Part shown: in pieces, positions 57,038 through 64,000 of the stretch | Layout of the letters: each line of letters begins with the position of its first letter | How positions within the stretch are numbered: the first letter of the stretch is position 1 | Source: Micromonospora eburnea | GTDB taxonomy: Bacteria; Actinomycetota; Actinomycetes; Mycobacteriales; Micromonosporaceae | Direction of reading: 5' to 3' | Length of the DNA: 64,000 nucleotides | NCBI RefSeq assembly: GCF_900090225.1 | Contig: NZ_FMHY01000002.1 | Coordinates: 2,728,001-2,792,000, forward strand | Notes under the pieces: model-generated | Seen by the model: only the letters and a program-made list of their open reading frames with translations | Told to the model about the DNA's origin: nothing | Databases searched by the model: none | Program-made: the position numbers and the translations under genes

Positions 57038-58471
57038 TCAGCAGGTGGAGTTGCTCTGGGTCAGCAGGCCGAGCCGCCAGGGCAGACCGTTGTAGTCGCC
57101 GCCCGCGTCGGGGTCCATGCCCTGGTACAGGTAGCGCAGGTTGCAGGGACTGATCGTCAGGGTCTGGTCGTAGCCACTGCGGATCATCTCGCCGTGGCTG
57201 ATGTCGCGGGTCCAGGCCGTGCCGGTGAAGGTGACGTTGTTGGCCCGGGCGAACGGGTTGCTCTCGCTGTCGGCGAGCGGCTGCCACGGTCCGGTGATGG
57301 CCGGTGCGGTCCAGGAGCGGAAGTAGCGCCGGCCGTCGCTGCCGATCGCCTCGACGAGCAGCAGGTACTGGTTGCCGACCCGGTAGACGTTGGCCGCCTC
57401 GAACAGCCGGTTGCGGTTGCTGTCCTGCATGGCGATGACCGTGTTGGTGAATCCGTTGGGGAACTGCGCCAGCGTCGTCTGTGACCGGTAAAGGTGGCCG
57501 TTGTCGTCGGAGGAGAACAGGTAGCAGTTGCTGCTGTCGCAGATCACCCACATGTCGACCCAGTAACCGTTGCCGATGTTCTGCCGGATGATGTCCGGCA
57601 TGGCGCTGTAGAAGTTCTTCGGCGCGCTCCACCCGGCCGGATTGCTGATGTCCGGGTTGGTGGAGTAGGAGGCGTTGCCGGTCTGGTAGACGAGATACCA
57701 CAGCCGTTGCGGAGCGAAGTAGAACACCTGCGGCGCGGCGCGGTAGCCGGTGCCGATCGGAGACTGGTCGAGGTAGTAGAAGGGGGCCGAGCCGGCCTGG
57801 GGCCAGTCCGTGAAGCTGGTGTAGACAAGGTTGTAGCCGGACGACTGCGCGGTGCTGGCGAAGACGTGGTACTTGCCGTTGTAGTAGACCACCGACGGAT
57901 CCTTGATGCCGGCGATGTTCCGGCCATCCGATTTCGGGCCGATCAGCGCACCGCTGGAACTCCAGCGGAAGGTGTTCGGCAGGCTGCCGCTCGGGGGCGG
58001 CGTCGTCGGCGGGGGCGTGCTCGGCGGCGGGGTGGTGCTCGGCGGCGGTGTGCTCGTGCCGCCGGTGCAGGTGACTCCGTTGAGCGCGAAGCTCGTCGGC
58101 GCGGGGTTGCTGCCGCTCCAGGAGCCGTTGAAGCCGAACGACACGCTGGCGTTGCTGCCGATGGTCGCGTTGTAGCTGACGTTCACGGCTGCGACCTGTG
58201 CTCCGTTCTGGGTGATGGCGGCGTTCCAGTACTGGGTGACGGTCTGGCCCGCGGCGAAGGACCAGGTGAGGGTCCAGCCCTGCACCGGATCCCCGAGGTT
58301 GGTGATGGTGACGTTCGCGCCGAATCCGCCCTGCCACTCTGAGGACACCGCGTAGGTGACCGAGCAGCCGGCCGCGGCGGCGCTGGCGGGCATGGTGACG
58401 GCGCCGGCGGTGGCGAGCAGACCTGCGGCGGCCGCGAGCAGCGCGACCCTGCCTTTCCAACTGGGATGCAT
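57038..58471 (-). CDS. Secreted GH62 alpha-L-arabinofuranosidase with CBM2
   Basis: 477 residues. Signal peptide ([23 protein letters not shown]), then a family-2 carbohydrate-binding module ([21 protein letters not shown] to FALNGVTC, disulfide cysteines at its ends), a Pro/Thr linker ([19 protein letters not shown]), and a GH62 domain from about residue 168: [32 protein letters not shown] (catalytic Asp), DMWVICD and FEAANVYRV (Glu). GH62 enzymes remove arabinose side chains from arabinoxylan; CBM2 binds cellulose or xylan. ATG 58471 follows GGAAGGA. Confidence 0.92.
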   Translation of the reverse strand: MHPSWKGRVALLAAAAGLLATAGAVTMPASAAAAGCSVTYAVSSEWQGGFGANVTITNLGDPVQGWTLTWSFAAGQTVTQYWNAAITQNGAQVAAVNVSYNATIGSNASVSFGFNGSWSGSNPAPTSFALNGVTCTGGTSTPPPSTTPPPSTPPPTTPPPSGSLPNTFRWSSSGALIGPKSDGRNIAGIKDPSVVYYNGKYHVFASTAQSSGYNLVYTSFTDWPQAGSAPFYYLDQSPIGTGYRAAPQVFYFAPQRLWYLVYQTGNASYSTNPDISNPAGWSAPKNFYSAMPDIIRQNIGNGYWVDMWVICDSSNCYLFSSDDNGHLYRSQTTLAQFPNGFTNTVIAMQDSNRNRLFEAANVYRVGNQYLLLVEAIGSDGRRYFRSWTAPAITGPWQPLADSESNPFARANNVTFTGTAWTRDISHGEMIRSGYDQTLTISPCNLRYLYQGMDPDAGGDYNGLPWRLGLLTQSNSTC

Positions 58472-58935
58472 CGAGGTCCTTCCGTGGTGATGAGCGCCCC
58501 GGCGGCGTGAGGGGATGGCGGACCAGCGAACCTGGTCCCGCTCGCCCGGGCGGTTCGGGCACGTCACCGAGCGTCGGCCGGGATCAGACCCGGCGCCCAT
58601 CGAACAATCGGTGACTCCGAATGGATGGCGCGGCCTCGACTGCCGCAGAAAATAGCACGTCATCGATGGCGCGCTCAAGGCGCGGAGGGTGCATCGGCAG
58701 CCATGGTCCGGATCGCGGGGACCGCTGCGGCTCGTCCGAAACGCCGCTCCCGCTGGCGCCCGCCCCAACTTCGACGGCGCTCGCCGGCGCAACATCCGGC
58801 CCCTGGCGGCGAGTAGTGGTAGAAGTAGGTGACTAATCGGGTATATCGGTGGAAGTCGACCAGGCTGCGGGTGGCTCCCCGAGGCGCAAGCCCTGCACAG
58901 CTGGACTGGCAGACGACACCGCGAACGGGAGCGGA
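58472..58935. other. Divergent intergenic region between GH62 and the nuo cluster
   Basis: 464 bp without a gene. TATATC at 58842-58847 is a -10 candidate for nuoA, and an A/T patch near 58645-58665 may belong to the GH62 promoter. No CebR-type palindrome was found here. Confidence 0.4.
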
Positions 58936-59280
58936 ATGTACGCAGGGGCAGTGGGCATGGCCCTGGTGGCCGTGCTCATCGTCGCCGTCCTGCACCTGGC
59001 CCACCGGGCGCTGGCGATCGCCTCACCGCCGCTGGAGACCCTGCCCTTCCAATCCGGATGGCGGCCCGCCGAGCACGCGTTGTCGCGCTACCACGTCCGG
59101 TGGTACCTCGCGACGCTGGTCTTCCTCGCCTTCGACGTGGAGATGCTGTTCATGTACCCGTGGGCGGTGGTCGTCGGCCGGTTGGGGGCCTCGGCGGTCG
59201 TGGAGATGTTCGTCTTCCTCGGCGGGGTCTTCGTGGCGGTCCTCTGGGCCTGGCGGGAGGGCGCGCTGAGGTGGGTCTGA
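58936..59280 (+). CDS. nuoA: NADH-quinone oxidoreductase subunit A
   Basis: 114 residues, three membrane helices. The conserved loop LPFQSGWRPAEHALSRYHVRWYLATLVFLAFDVEMLF contains the FDVE motif and the acidic helix end typical of NuoA. ATG 58936 follows GGGAGCGGA. First gene of a compact cluster with overlapping starts: nuoA, a NuoB/D-like gene, nuoH, J, K, L. NuoA forms part of the membrane arm near the quinone site of complex I. Confidence 0.87.
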   Translation: MYAGAVGMALVAVLIVAVLHLAHRALAIASPPLETLPFQSGWRPAEHALSRYHVRWYLATLVFLAFDVEMLFMYPWAVVVGRLGASAVVEMFVFLGGVFVAVLWAWREGALRWV

Positions 59281-60299
59281 CCGACGCGTGGGGCCGGGGC
59301 GCCGTCCGGCACGCGCACGTGCTGGTGGCGGAGCTGCCCGGGTACTGGACGACGCGGGTCGCCGTCGAGCGGCAGGTGCTCGCCCGGGGCTGGCGGCTCG
59401 CCCTGTCGCCCGGGGACGCCGACATCCTGGCCGTGTGCGGCCCGCCCCGGCCGCCCCTGCCGCAGCTCCTGGCACGACTGTGGGAGCAGCTGCCCGGTCC
59501 GCGTACCCGCGTCGAGGTCGACTCCCCGCAGGCGGTGCGCTCCGCACTCGACACGGCGGCGGCGGACCTGCTCGACACCGCCGCGCAGCGGGCCGACGGT
59601 CAGCTCCGCCGCCGCGAGCCACCGCCCGACATCCCGCTCGCGGCCGGCGGCGCGGACCGGGACGGCCTGGAACTGGACCTCCTGCACCTGCGGCTCGGCC
59701 CCGTCCTGGCGTACTGGCCGGCCGGGCTCGTCCTGGGCTGCACCCTGCAAGGCGACGTGATCGTGGACGCGGAGACCAGTCTGGTCGGCGTCGACGACTC
59801 CGCCCCGGCGCCGGACGCGTGGGCCACGGACGACTCACGCCGGTTCGCCGCCCGACGGTGCGACAACGCCGTCGGCCTGCTGGGGCTCGCCGGCTGGGAC
59901 GACGCCGCCTCCCGCGCCCGCCGGATCCGGGACGCCCTGCTGTTCACCACCGACCCCGACCGGCCGGCACGGGAACTCGACCGGCTCCGCCGCCGGGTGG
60001 GCCGGTCGTGGTTGTTGCGGTGGTCGCTGCGCCAGCTCGGCCCGCTGGACGCGCCCGCACTCACCCGCCGCGGGCTGCCGGCCACCGCCACCGGAGACGT
60101 ACGCGACCGGCTGCTCGCCATGCTCGACCGCGCCGCCGACAGTCTCGCCGGCCGACACCCCGTCGGGCCGCCGCGCCGTACCCCGGTCGAAGCGCTCCCT
60201 GACCTGGTACGCGGGTGGGACGTCGCCACCGCCCGGCTCATCGTCGCCAGTCTCGACCTCGAACCGCTCGTGGCCGGCCGCGAGGTGAGTCGTGTCTGA
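59271..60299 (+). CDS. Degenerate NuoB/NuoD-like fusion protein of a partial complex I
   Basis: 342 residues. The N-terminal part has GDADILAVCGPP with a following LARLWEQLPGP, which resembles the NuoB core (A-D-V-L-...-L..LY.Q.P.P), but it has none of the four cysteines that bind cluster N2. The middle HLRLGPVLAYWPAGLVLGCTLQGDV is like the NuoD N-terminus that faces the quinone. The rest is helical and Arg-rich. It overlaps nuoA by 10 bp (GTG 59271) and nuoH by 8 bp. It is therefore not a working NuoB or NuoD, yet its place in the operon suggests a structural link to the membrane arm. Confidence 0.65.
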   Translation: MGLTDAWGRGAVRHAHVLVAELPGYWTTRVAVERQVLARGWRLALSPGDADILAVCGPPRPPLPQLLARLWEQLPGPRTRVEVDSPQAVRSALDTAAADLLDTAAQRADGQLRRREPPPDIPLAAGGADRDGLELDLLHLRLGPVLAYWPAGLVLGCTLQGDVIVDAETSLVGVDDSAPAPDAWATDDSRRFAARRCDNAVGLLGLAGWDDAASRARRIRDALLFTTDPDRPARELDRLRRRVGRSWLLRWSLRQLGPLDAPALTRRGLPATATGDVRDRLLAMLDRAADSLAGRHPVGPPRRTPVEALPDLVRGWDVATARLIVASLDLEPLVAGREVSRV

Positions 60300-61230
60300 A
60301 CCTGCCGTCACCGTGGTACCCGGCGGGTGGGCGCCGGTCGCCGCCGGGTTGCTCGGACTGCTGGCGGTCGCCGCCGCCGTACTCGACGGACTCCTGGCGG
60401 CCCGGGCGACCGGCGCCGGTACGTCCGGCCTGAGCCAGCCGTTCGGGGAGGTGGCCCGGCTGATGCGGCAGCGGCGGCGGACCACGGTCGCGGCGGACCG
60501 CCTGCTGTGGCGGGTCGGCGGGGCCGGCCTGCTGGTGATGGCGTTGCTGATCATCATGGTGGTGCCGCTGGGCGGGTGGACCCTGTTCGACCTCGACGTC
60601 GGGGTGGTCTGGTTCAACGCCATGGACGTCCTCGCCTGGGCGTTCGTGTGGCTGACCGGTTGGGGTGCCAACTCGGCGTACGCCCTGGTCGGCGGTTACC
60701 GCTTCCTCGCCCACGGGCTCGCGTACGAGTTGCCGCTGATGTTCGCGCTGGTGGCGCCTGCGGTCGGCGCGTCGAGCCTGAACCCGGGCGTGATCGCCGC
60801 CGCCCAACGGGGCCTCTGGTTCGTGGTCTGGATGCCGGTGGCCTTCGTCGTCTTCTGCATCGGGGTCCTGGCGATCGCGGTCTGGGGACCGTTCTCCCCG
60901 GCCCTGGGCGCTGACGTCGCCGGCGGGGTGGCCGCCGAGTTGTCGGGGGTGGACCGGCTGCTGTTCCTCGGCGGCCGGTACGCGCTGCTCGCCGCCGGGG
61001 CCGCGTTCGCGGTGCCGATGTTCCTCGGCGGCGGTGCCGGCCCGCTGCTTCCCGGCTGGGCGTGGGTGCTGGTCAAGGCGTTCGTCCTGCTCTGCGGGCT
61101 GGTGTGGTTGCGCCGCCGGCTGCCAGCGGCGCGGCCGGACTCGTTCCTGGAAGCCGGGTGGCTGGTGCTGCTTCCCGCGGTGCTGGTGCAGGACCTGGTC
61201 GTCTCGGTCGTGGCCGTGGGGAGGGGTTGA
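60292..61230 (+). CDS. nuoH: NADH-quinone oxidoreductase subunit H
   Basis: 312 residues with eight or so membrane helices. GTSGLSQPFGEVARLMRQRRRTT includes the amphipathic N-terminal region of NuoH, and the loop NSAYALVGGYRFLAHGLAYELPLMF (acidic and aromatic, residues 125-150) corresponds to the conserved quinone-channel loop (R..A..ELP). GTG 60292 overlaps the previous stop. NuoH joins the membrane arm to the hydrophilic arm of complex I. Confidence 0.85.
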   Translation: MSEPAVTVVPGGWAPVAAGLLGLLAVAAAVLDGLLAARATGAGTSGLSQPFGEVARLMRQRRRTTVAADRLLWRVGGAGLLVMALLIIMVVPLGGWTLFDLDVGVVWFNAMDVLAWAFVWLTGWGANSAYALVGGYRFLAHGLAYELPLMFALVAPAVGASSLNPGVIAAAQRGLWFVVWMPVAFVVFCIGVLAIAVWGPFSPALGADVAGGVAAELSGVDRLLFLGGRYALLAAGAAFAVPMFLGGGAGPLLPGWAWVLVKAFVLLCGLVWLRRRLPAARPDSFLEAGWLVLLPAVLVQDLVVSVVAVGRG

Positions 61231-61232
61231 GC

Positions 61233-61796
61233 GTGCTCACTCACGTCGCGTTCTGGGTCCTGGCGGTCGTCGCCGTGTTCGCCGGCGCCGCCGTGTTCGT
61301 GGTCGACTCGATGGCCCGGGCCAGCTACTCCCTCGCCGTGTCCTTCGTCGCCGTCGGCCTCCAGGTGCTGCTGATGCAGCAGAACTACGTCGGCGTGGTG
61401 ACGATCCTGATGATGGTCATGGAGATGGCCGTCATGGCCGTCTACATGGTCATGTTCATGGGCATGAACCCGGCCCTGATGCCGATGAGCATGGTCCACG
61501 ACAACCGGCAGGCCCTGGCGGTGTCGATCGGCGTGTTCGTGCTTCTCGCCGCCGGGGTGCTGCTGGTGCCGTGGCCCACGCGGCGGGGCGGCCCACCCAT
61601 CGACGCGACGGCGGCGTTGGGAGACGAGTTGATGGGCCCGAAGATGCTGGTCATGTCGGCCGTCGGCGTGGTCATGGCGGTCACCGTCGTGGCCGGCGTC
61701 GTGCTGGCCGCCCACCGCACCCGGTACGACCGGTTCGGCGACGACCTGCGCCGACGCCCGCCCGACGATCCGCAGCCGGGGGGTGTCGGCCGGTGA
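61233..61796 (+). CDS. nuoJ: NADH-quinone oxidoreductase subunit J
   Basis: 187 residues, five membrane helices. The conserved central region QQNYVGVVTILMMVMEMAVMAVYMV is typical of NuoJ (family pattern .Y.GAV..L..FV.M), though methionine-rich. GTG 61233 lies 6 nt after GGGAGGGG; a TTG at 61227 overlaps the nuoH stop but is too close to that site. The charged C-terminal tail is cytoplasmic. The stop overlaps nuoK. Confidence 0.82.
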   Translation: MLTHVAFWVLAVVAVFAGAAVFVVDSMARASYSLAVSFVAVGLQVLLMQQNYVGVVTILMMVMEMAVMAVYMVMFMGMNPALMPMSMVHDNRQALAVSIGVFVLLAAGVLLVPWPTRRGGPPIDATAALGDELMGPKMLVMSAVGVVMAVTVVAGVVLAAHRTRYDRFGDDLRRRPPDDPQPGGVGR

Positions 61797-62095
61797 CCTT
61801 GCAGACCGTGCTGTTGGTGGCGGCGGCGCTGTTCAGCGTCGGGCTCTACGGTGCGCTGTCCCAGCAGGTGGTGGTCATGGTCATGATGGGGCTGGAGCTG
61901 ATGCTCAACGGCCTCATCCTGGCCGCCGCCGGGTTCTGGTGGTTCCTCGCCCCGGACCCGTCCGGGCAGGTGCTGCTGCTGGTCATCATCGTCGCGATGA
62001 CCGTGGAGATGGCGATGGGCTTCGCCGTGGCCACGCACCTGCACCGGGTACGCCGCACGGACCTGACCGACCTGGCCGCGGACCTGTCCCGATGA
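61793..62095 (+). CDS. nuoK: NADH-quinone oxidoreductase subunit K
   Basis: 100 residues, three helices, normal NuoK length. Key features: SVGLYGALSQQVVVMVMMGLELMLNGLILAA carries the conserved helix-2 glutamate (GLELMLN), and LLLVIIVAMTVEMAMGFAVA the helix-3 glutamate used in proton translocation. GTG 61793 overlaps the nuoJ stop by 4 bp; its own stop overlaps the nuoL start (ATGA). Confidence 0.9.
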   Translation: MTLQTVLLVAAALFSVGLYGALSQQVVVMVMMGLELMLNGLILAAAGFWWFLAPDPSGQVLLLVIIVAMTVEMAMGFAVATHLHRVRRTDLTDLAADLSR

Positions 62096-64000
62096 GCCAG
62101 CTCGCGCAGGCCGCCCTGTGGACGCCGGTGGTCCTTCCCGCGGCGGCGGGCCTCGGGCTGGTCATGGCCGGGCGGGCGGAGCGGGTCGCCGTACCGGTCT
62201 CGCTCGCCGTCGCCACGGTCTCGGTGCTCGCGTCGGTGGTGGTCGCGGTGGCCCGGCCCAGCGGGTCGGTGCCGTTCGTGGCCGGTGTCGACTTCGCGCT
62301 CACCGTCGACGGGCTCACCGCGCTGCTCGCGCCCATGCTCGCCGTGGTGACCCTGCTGGTGCTGGCCGCCCCGGCAGCGGAGATCCGGCGTTCCCGGGCC
62401 CGCTTCCACGGCCTGATGCTGCTCTTCGCCGCCTCCGCCGCGCTCACCCTTACCGCGGCGACGCTGCCCACCCTGCTGTTCGCGTGGGAGATCATGGGCG
62501 CCGCCTCGTACGCGTTGATCGGGTTCTGGTGGCGTGACGAGGACCGGGTGTCGGGCGGGCTGACCGCGTTCCTCACCACCCGCGCGGCCGACCTGGGCCT
62601 GTACGTAGCCGCGGGCGCCGCGCTGGCGGGCGGCGCCGGTCTGGCCCTGGCCGACCTGCCGGGCAGCAGCCCGGGATGGCGGCACGTCGTCGCCGCCGGG
62701 ATTCTCGTCGCCGCGCTCGGTAAGGCCGCGCAACTGCCGTTCTCGTTCTGGCTGTCCCGGGCGATGGCCGGCCCGAGCCCGGTCAGTGCGCTCCTGCACT
62801 CCGCGGCGATGGTGGCCCTCGGCGGCTACCTGCTGCTCCGGACGCAACCGCTGCTCGCCGTGACCGGCTGGGCCGCGCCGCTGACCATGTGGGCGGGGGC
62901 CGGGACGGCGCTGCTGCTCGGCGCGGTGGCGGTCGCGCAGCGGGACGTCAAGCAGCTGCTGGCCGCCTCCACCTGCGCCCAGCTGGGGTTCGTCGTGCTG
63001 GCCGCCGGCGCCGGCGCGGTGGCCGGCGGCACCGCCCAGCTGATCGCGCACGCGGCCACCAAGGCGCTGCTGTTCCTGGCGGCCGGCGTGTGGCTGACCG
63101 CGTTCGACACCACGCGGCTCGCCGGGCTCCGTGGGGTCGCCGCCCGGTGGCGGCCGGTCGGCTGGTCGGCCACCGTCGGGGCGGCGGCGCTTGCGGGAAT
63201 CCCGCCGCTGTCGCTGTGGGCGACCAAGGACGCGGTCCTGGCCCGGGTCCTCGAACGGTCGCCGTGGCTGTACGCGGTCGGTCTCGCCGCGTCCGCGCTG
63301 TCGGCCGCCTACGCCGGCAAGCTGCTCGTCGTCATCTGGCGAGCGCGCTCGAACCAACGCGACGACGCCGACACCCGCCGCAACCAGAAAGCCGACACCT
63401 GCCGCAACCCGAAGGCCGACACCCGCCGCAACCCGAAGGCCGACACCCGCCGCAACCCGAAGGCCGACACCTGCCGCAACCGGAAGGGTGACGCCCGCCC
63501 CGACCCAACAGCGGCCGGTGCCGACGGCCCCCGGCAGGTGCCGTTGATCGTCCTCGCGGCGTGCGCCGCCGCTGCCGGTCTGCTGGTCCTGCCGCCGGTC
63601 GGCCCGATGGTCGCCCGGACCGTCGGATCGCCCGGCGGGGCCCGCGTTCCGCTGGTCGAGCTCGCGGTGTCGGCTGTGCTCGCCGTGACCGTCGTGCTGC
63701 TGGTCACCCGCCGTCCGGCCCCCGCGCCACGGTGGGCGCTGCGGTGGCTCGGGCTGGAAGCCGCCGCGCGGGTGCTGCTCGTCCGTCCGGTGCTGCGCTG
63801 CGCCGAGGCCCTCGCCCGCTTCGACGACCGGGTGCTCGACCGCGGCGTCGACCTCGTCTCGGCCGGGTCGCTGCGCCTGGCCGGGTGGGCCGGCCGGGTC
63901 GACGACCGGTGGCTGGACGGCGCCGTGGCGCGGGTCGCCGCCGGGACCCGCCGACTGGCGCAACTCGCCCGCCGGCCGCAGACCGGGCGGCTGCACCACT
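62092..64000 (+). CDS. nuoL: NADH-quinone oxidoreductase subunit L (5' part, runs off the window)
   Basis: At least 636 residues, open to the window edge. Proton-channel antiporter-like subunit: FAWEIMGAASYALIGFWW holds the conserved transmembrane glutamate, GKAAQLPFSFWLSRAMAGPSPVSALLHSAAMV the lysine and the H/S-rich helix (recognisable by PSPVSALLHSA), and AAVAQRDVKQLLAASTCAQLG-like KQLLAASTCAQLG the second lysine helix. Between residues 426 and 473 a cytoplasmic or periplasmic loop is replaced by about six copies of an 8-residue repeat (ADTRRNPK), not seen in normal NuoL. The lateral helix and C-terminus partly lie beyond the window. Confidence 0.88.
   Translation, partial: MSQLAQAALWTPVVLPAAAGLGLVMAGRAERVAVPVSLAVATVSVLASVVVAVARPSGSVPFVAGVDFALTVDGLTALLAPMLAVVTLLVLAAPAAEIRRSRARFHGLMLLFAASAALTLTAATLPTLLFAWEIMGAASYALIGFWWRDEDRVSGGLTAFLTTRAADLGLYVAAGAALAGGAGLALADLPGSSPGWRHVVAAGILVAALGKAAQLPFSFWLSRAMAGPSPVSALLHSAAMVALGGYLLLRTQPLLAVTGWAAPLTMWAGAGTALLLGAVAVAQRDVKQLLAASTCAQLGFVVLAAGAGAVAGGTAQLIAHAATKALLFLAAGVWLTAFDTTRLAGLRGVAARWRPVGWSATVGAAALAGIPPLSLWATKDAVLARVLERSPWLYAVGLAASALSAAYAGKLLVVIWRARSNQRDDADTRRNQKADTCRNPKADTRRNPKADTRRNPKADTCRNRKGDARPDPTAAGADGPRQVPLIVLAACAAAAGLLVLPPVGPMVARTVGSPGGARVPLVELAVSAVLAVTVVLLVTRRPAPAPRWALRWLGLEAAARVLLVRPVLRCAEALARFDDRVLDRGVDLVSAGSLRLAGWAGRVDDRWLDGAVARVAAGTRRLAQLARRPQTGRLHH
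63367..63510 (+). repeat. 24-bp tandem repeat (minisatellite) inside nuoL
   Basis: Six in-frame units of 24 bp start at 63367, 63391, 63415, 63439, 63463 and 63487. Units 3 and 4 are identical; units 1, 2 and 5 differ by one to three bases; unit 6 is degenerate. Consensus peptide ADTRRNPK, giving a strongly basic, hydrophilic loop. Confidence 0.9.

Noticed and set aside
63367..63510. Possible CRISPR array
   Set aside because: Units are contiguous 24-bp tandem repeats without unique spacers and are in frame inside nuoL.
61846..63999. 717-codon minus-strand frame opposite nuoK and nuoL
   Set aside because: It mirrors conserved NuoK/NuoL coding sequence; repeats in it are the reverse of the nuoL minisatellite.

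Overview
The window is GC-rich actinobacterial DNA with frequent GTG/TTG starts, short or absent leaders and dense 4-bp stop/start overlaps. The gene content (ergothioneine methyltransferase, MtrAB-like two-component genes, actinobacterial NuoA/H/J/K/L cluster, GH62 and GH16 enzymes with CBM2 and ricin-type modules) fits a filamentous or soil actinomycete, most likely Micromonosporaceae. That assignment is inference from gene style, not from a marker gene. There are no rRNA genes, CRISPR arrays or complete mobile elements.

Layout. 1-3.2 kb: end of egtD, a GDT1-type Mn2+ exporter behind a yybP-ykoY-like riboswitch, a decayed IS605-type tnpB with its right end, and nhaA. 3.3-9.3 kb: exopolysaccharide genes (CapD/FlaA1-type epimerase, Wzz-BY-kinase, LMW phosphotyrosine phosphatase, GT4 glycosyltransferase, a second PTP). 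9.4-15.4 kb: a D,D-carboxypeptidase, then an envelope/lipid block (kinase-like + flippase-like fusion, MGDG-synthase-type glycosyltransferase, NodB deacetylase, DMT permease). 15.5-17.3 kb: a two-component system. 17.5-30.8 kb: one long operon of a 1741-aa secreted beta-helix protein, three consecutive multicopper-oxidase-fold proteins, a 155-aa exported protein and a CopC-CopD fusion.

30.9-36.1 kb: LacI regulator divergent from a CE7 esterase, VanX-like lipoprotein, Zn-alcohol dehydrogenase, a 38-aa membrane peptide and a DUF6193-like protein. 36.5-37.5 kb: urea transporter. 37.9-39.9 kb: an array of six tRNAs plus a tRNA half that brackets the RNA ligase gene rtcB. 40.2-43.8 kb: GerMN lipoprotein, histidine kinase, response regulator and an AMIN-like secreted protein. 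43.9-54.6 kb: regulators and housekeeping genes (MFS exporter with divergent ArsR regulator, NUDIX, TraR/DksA finger, actin-like ATPase, PucR, second ArsR regulator with a palindromic operator, TPR protein, methyltransferase, XRE-cupin, thioredoxin-reductase-like). 54.8-58.5 kb: GH16, smpB and GH62 on the minus strand. 58.9-64 kb: a partial complex-I cluster, nuoA, a NuoB/NuoD-like fusion, nuoH, J, K and the start of nuoL, which carries a 24-bp minisatellite.

The two strongest candidates for undescribed biology are the copper operon and the rtcB-tRNA island. In the copper operon the ligands of a complete multicopper oxidase appear to be split between two separate proteins. In the tRNA island the tRNAs keep their amino-acid identity bases but are unlike ordinary housekeeping copies.
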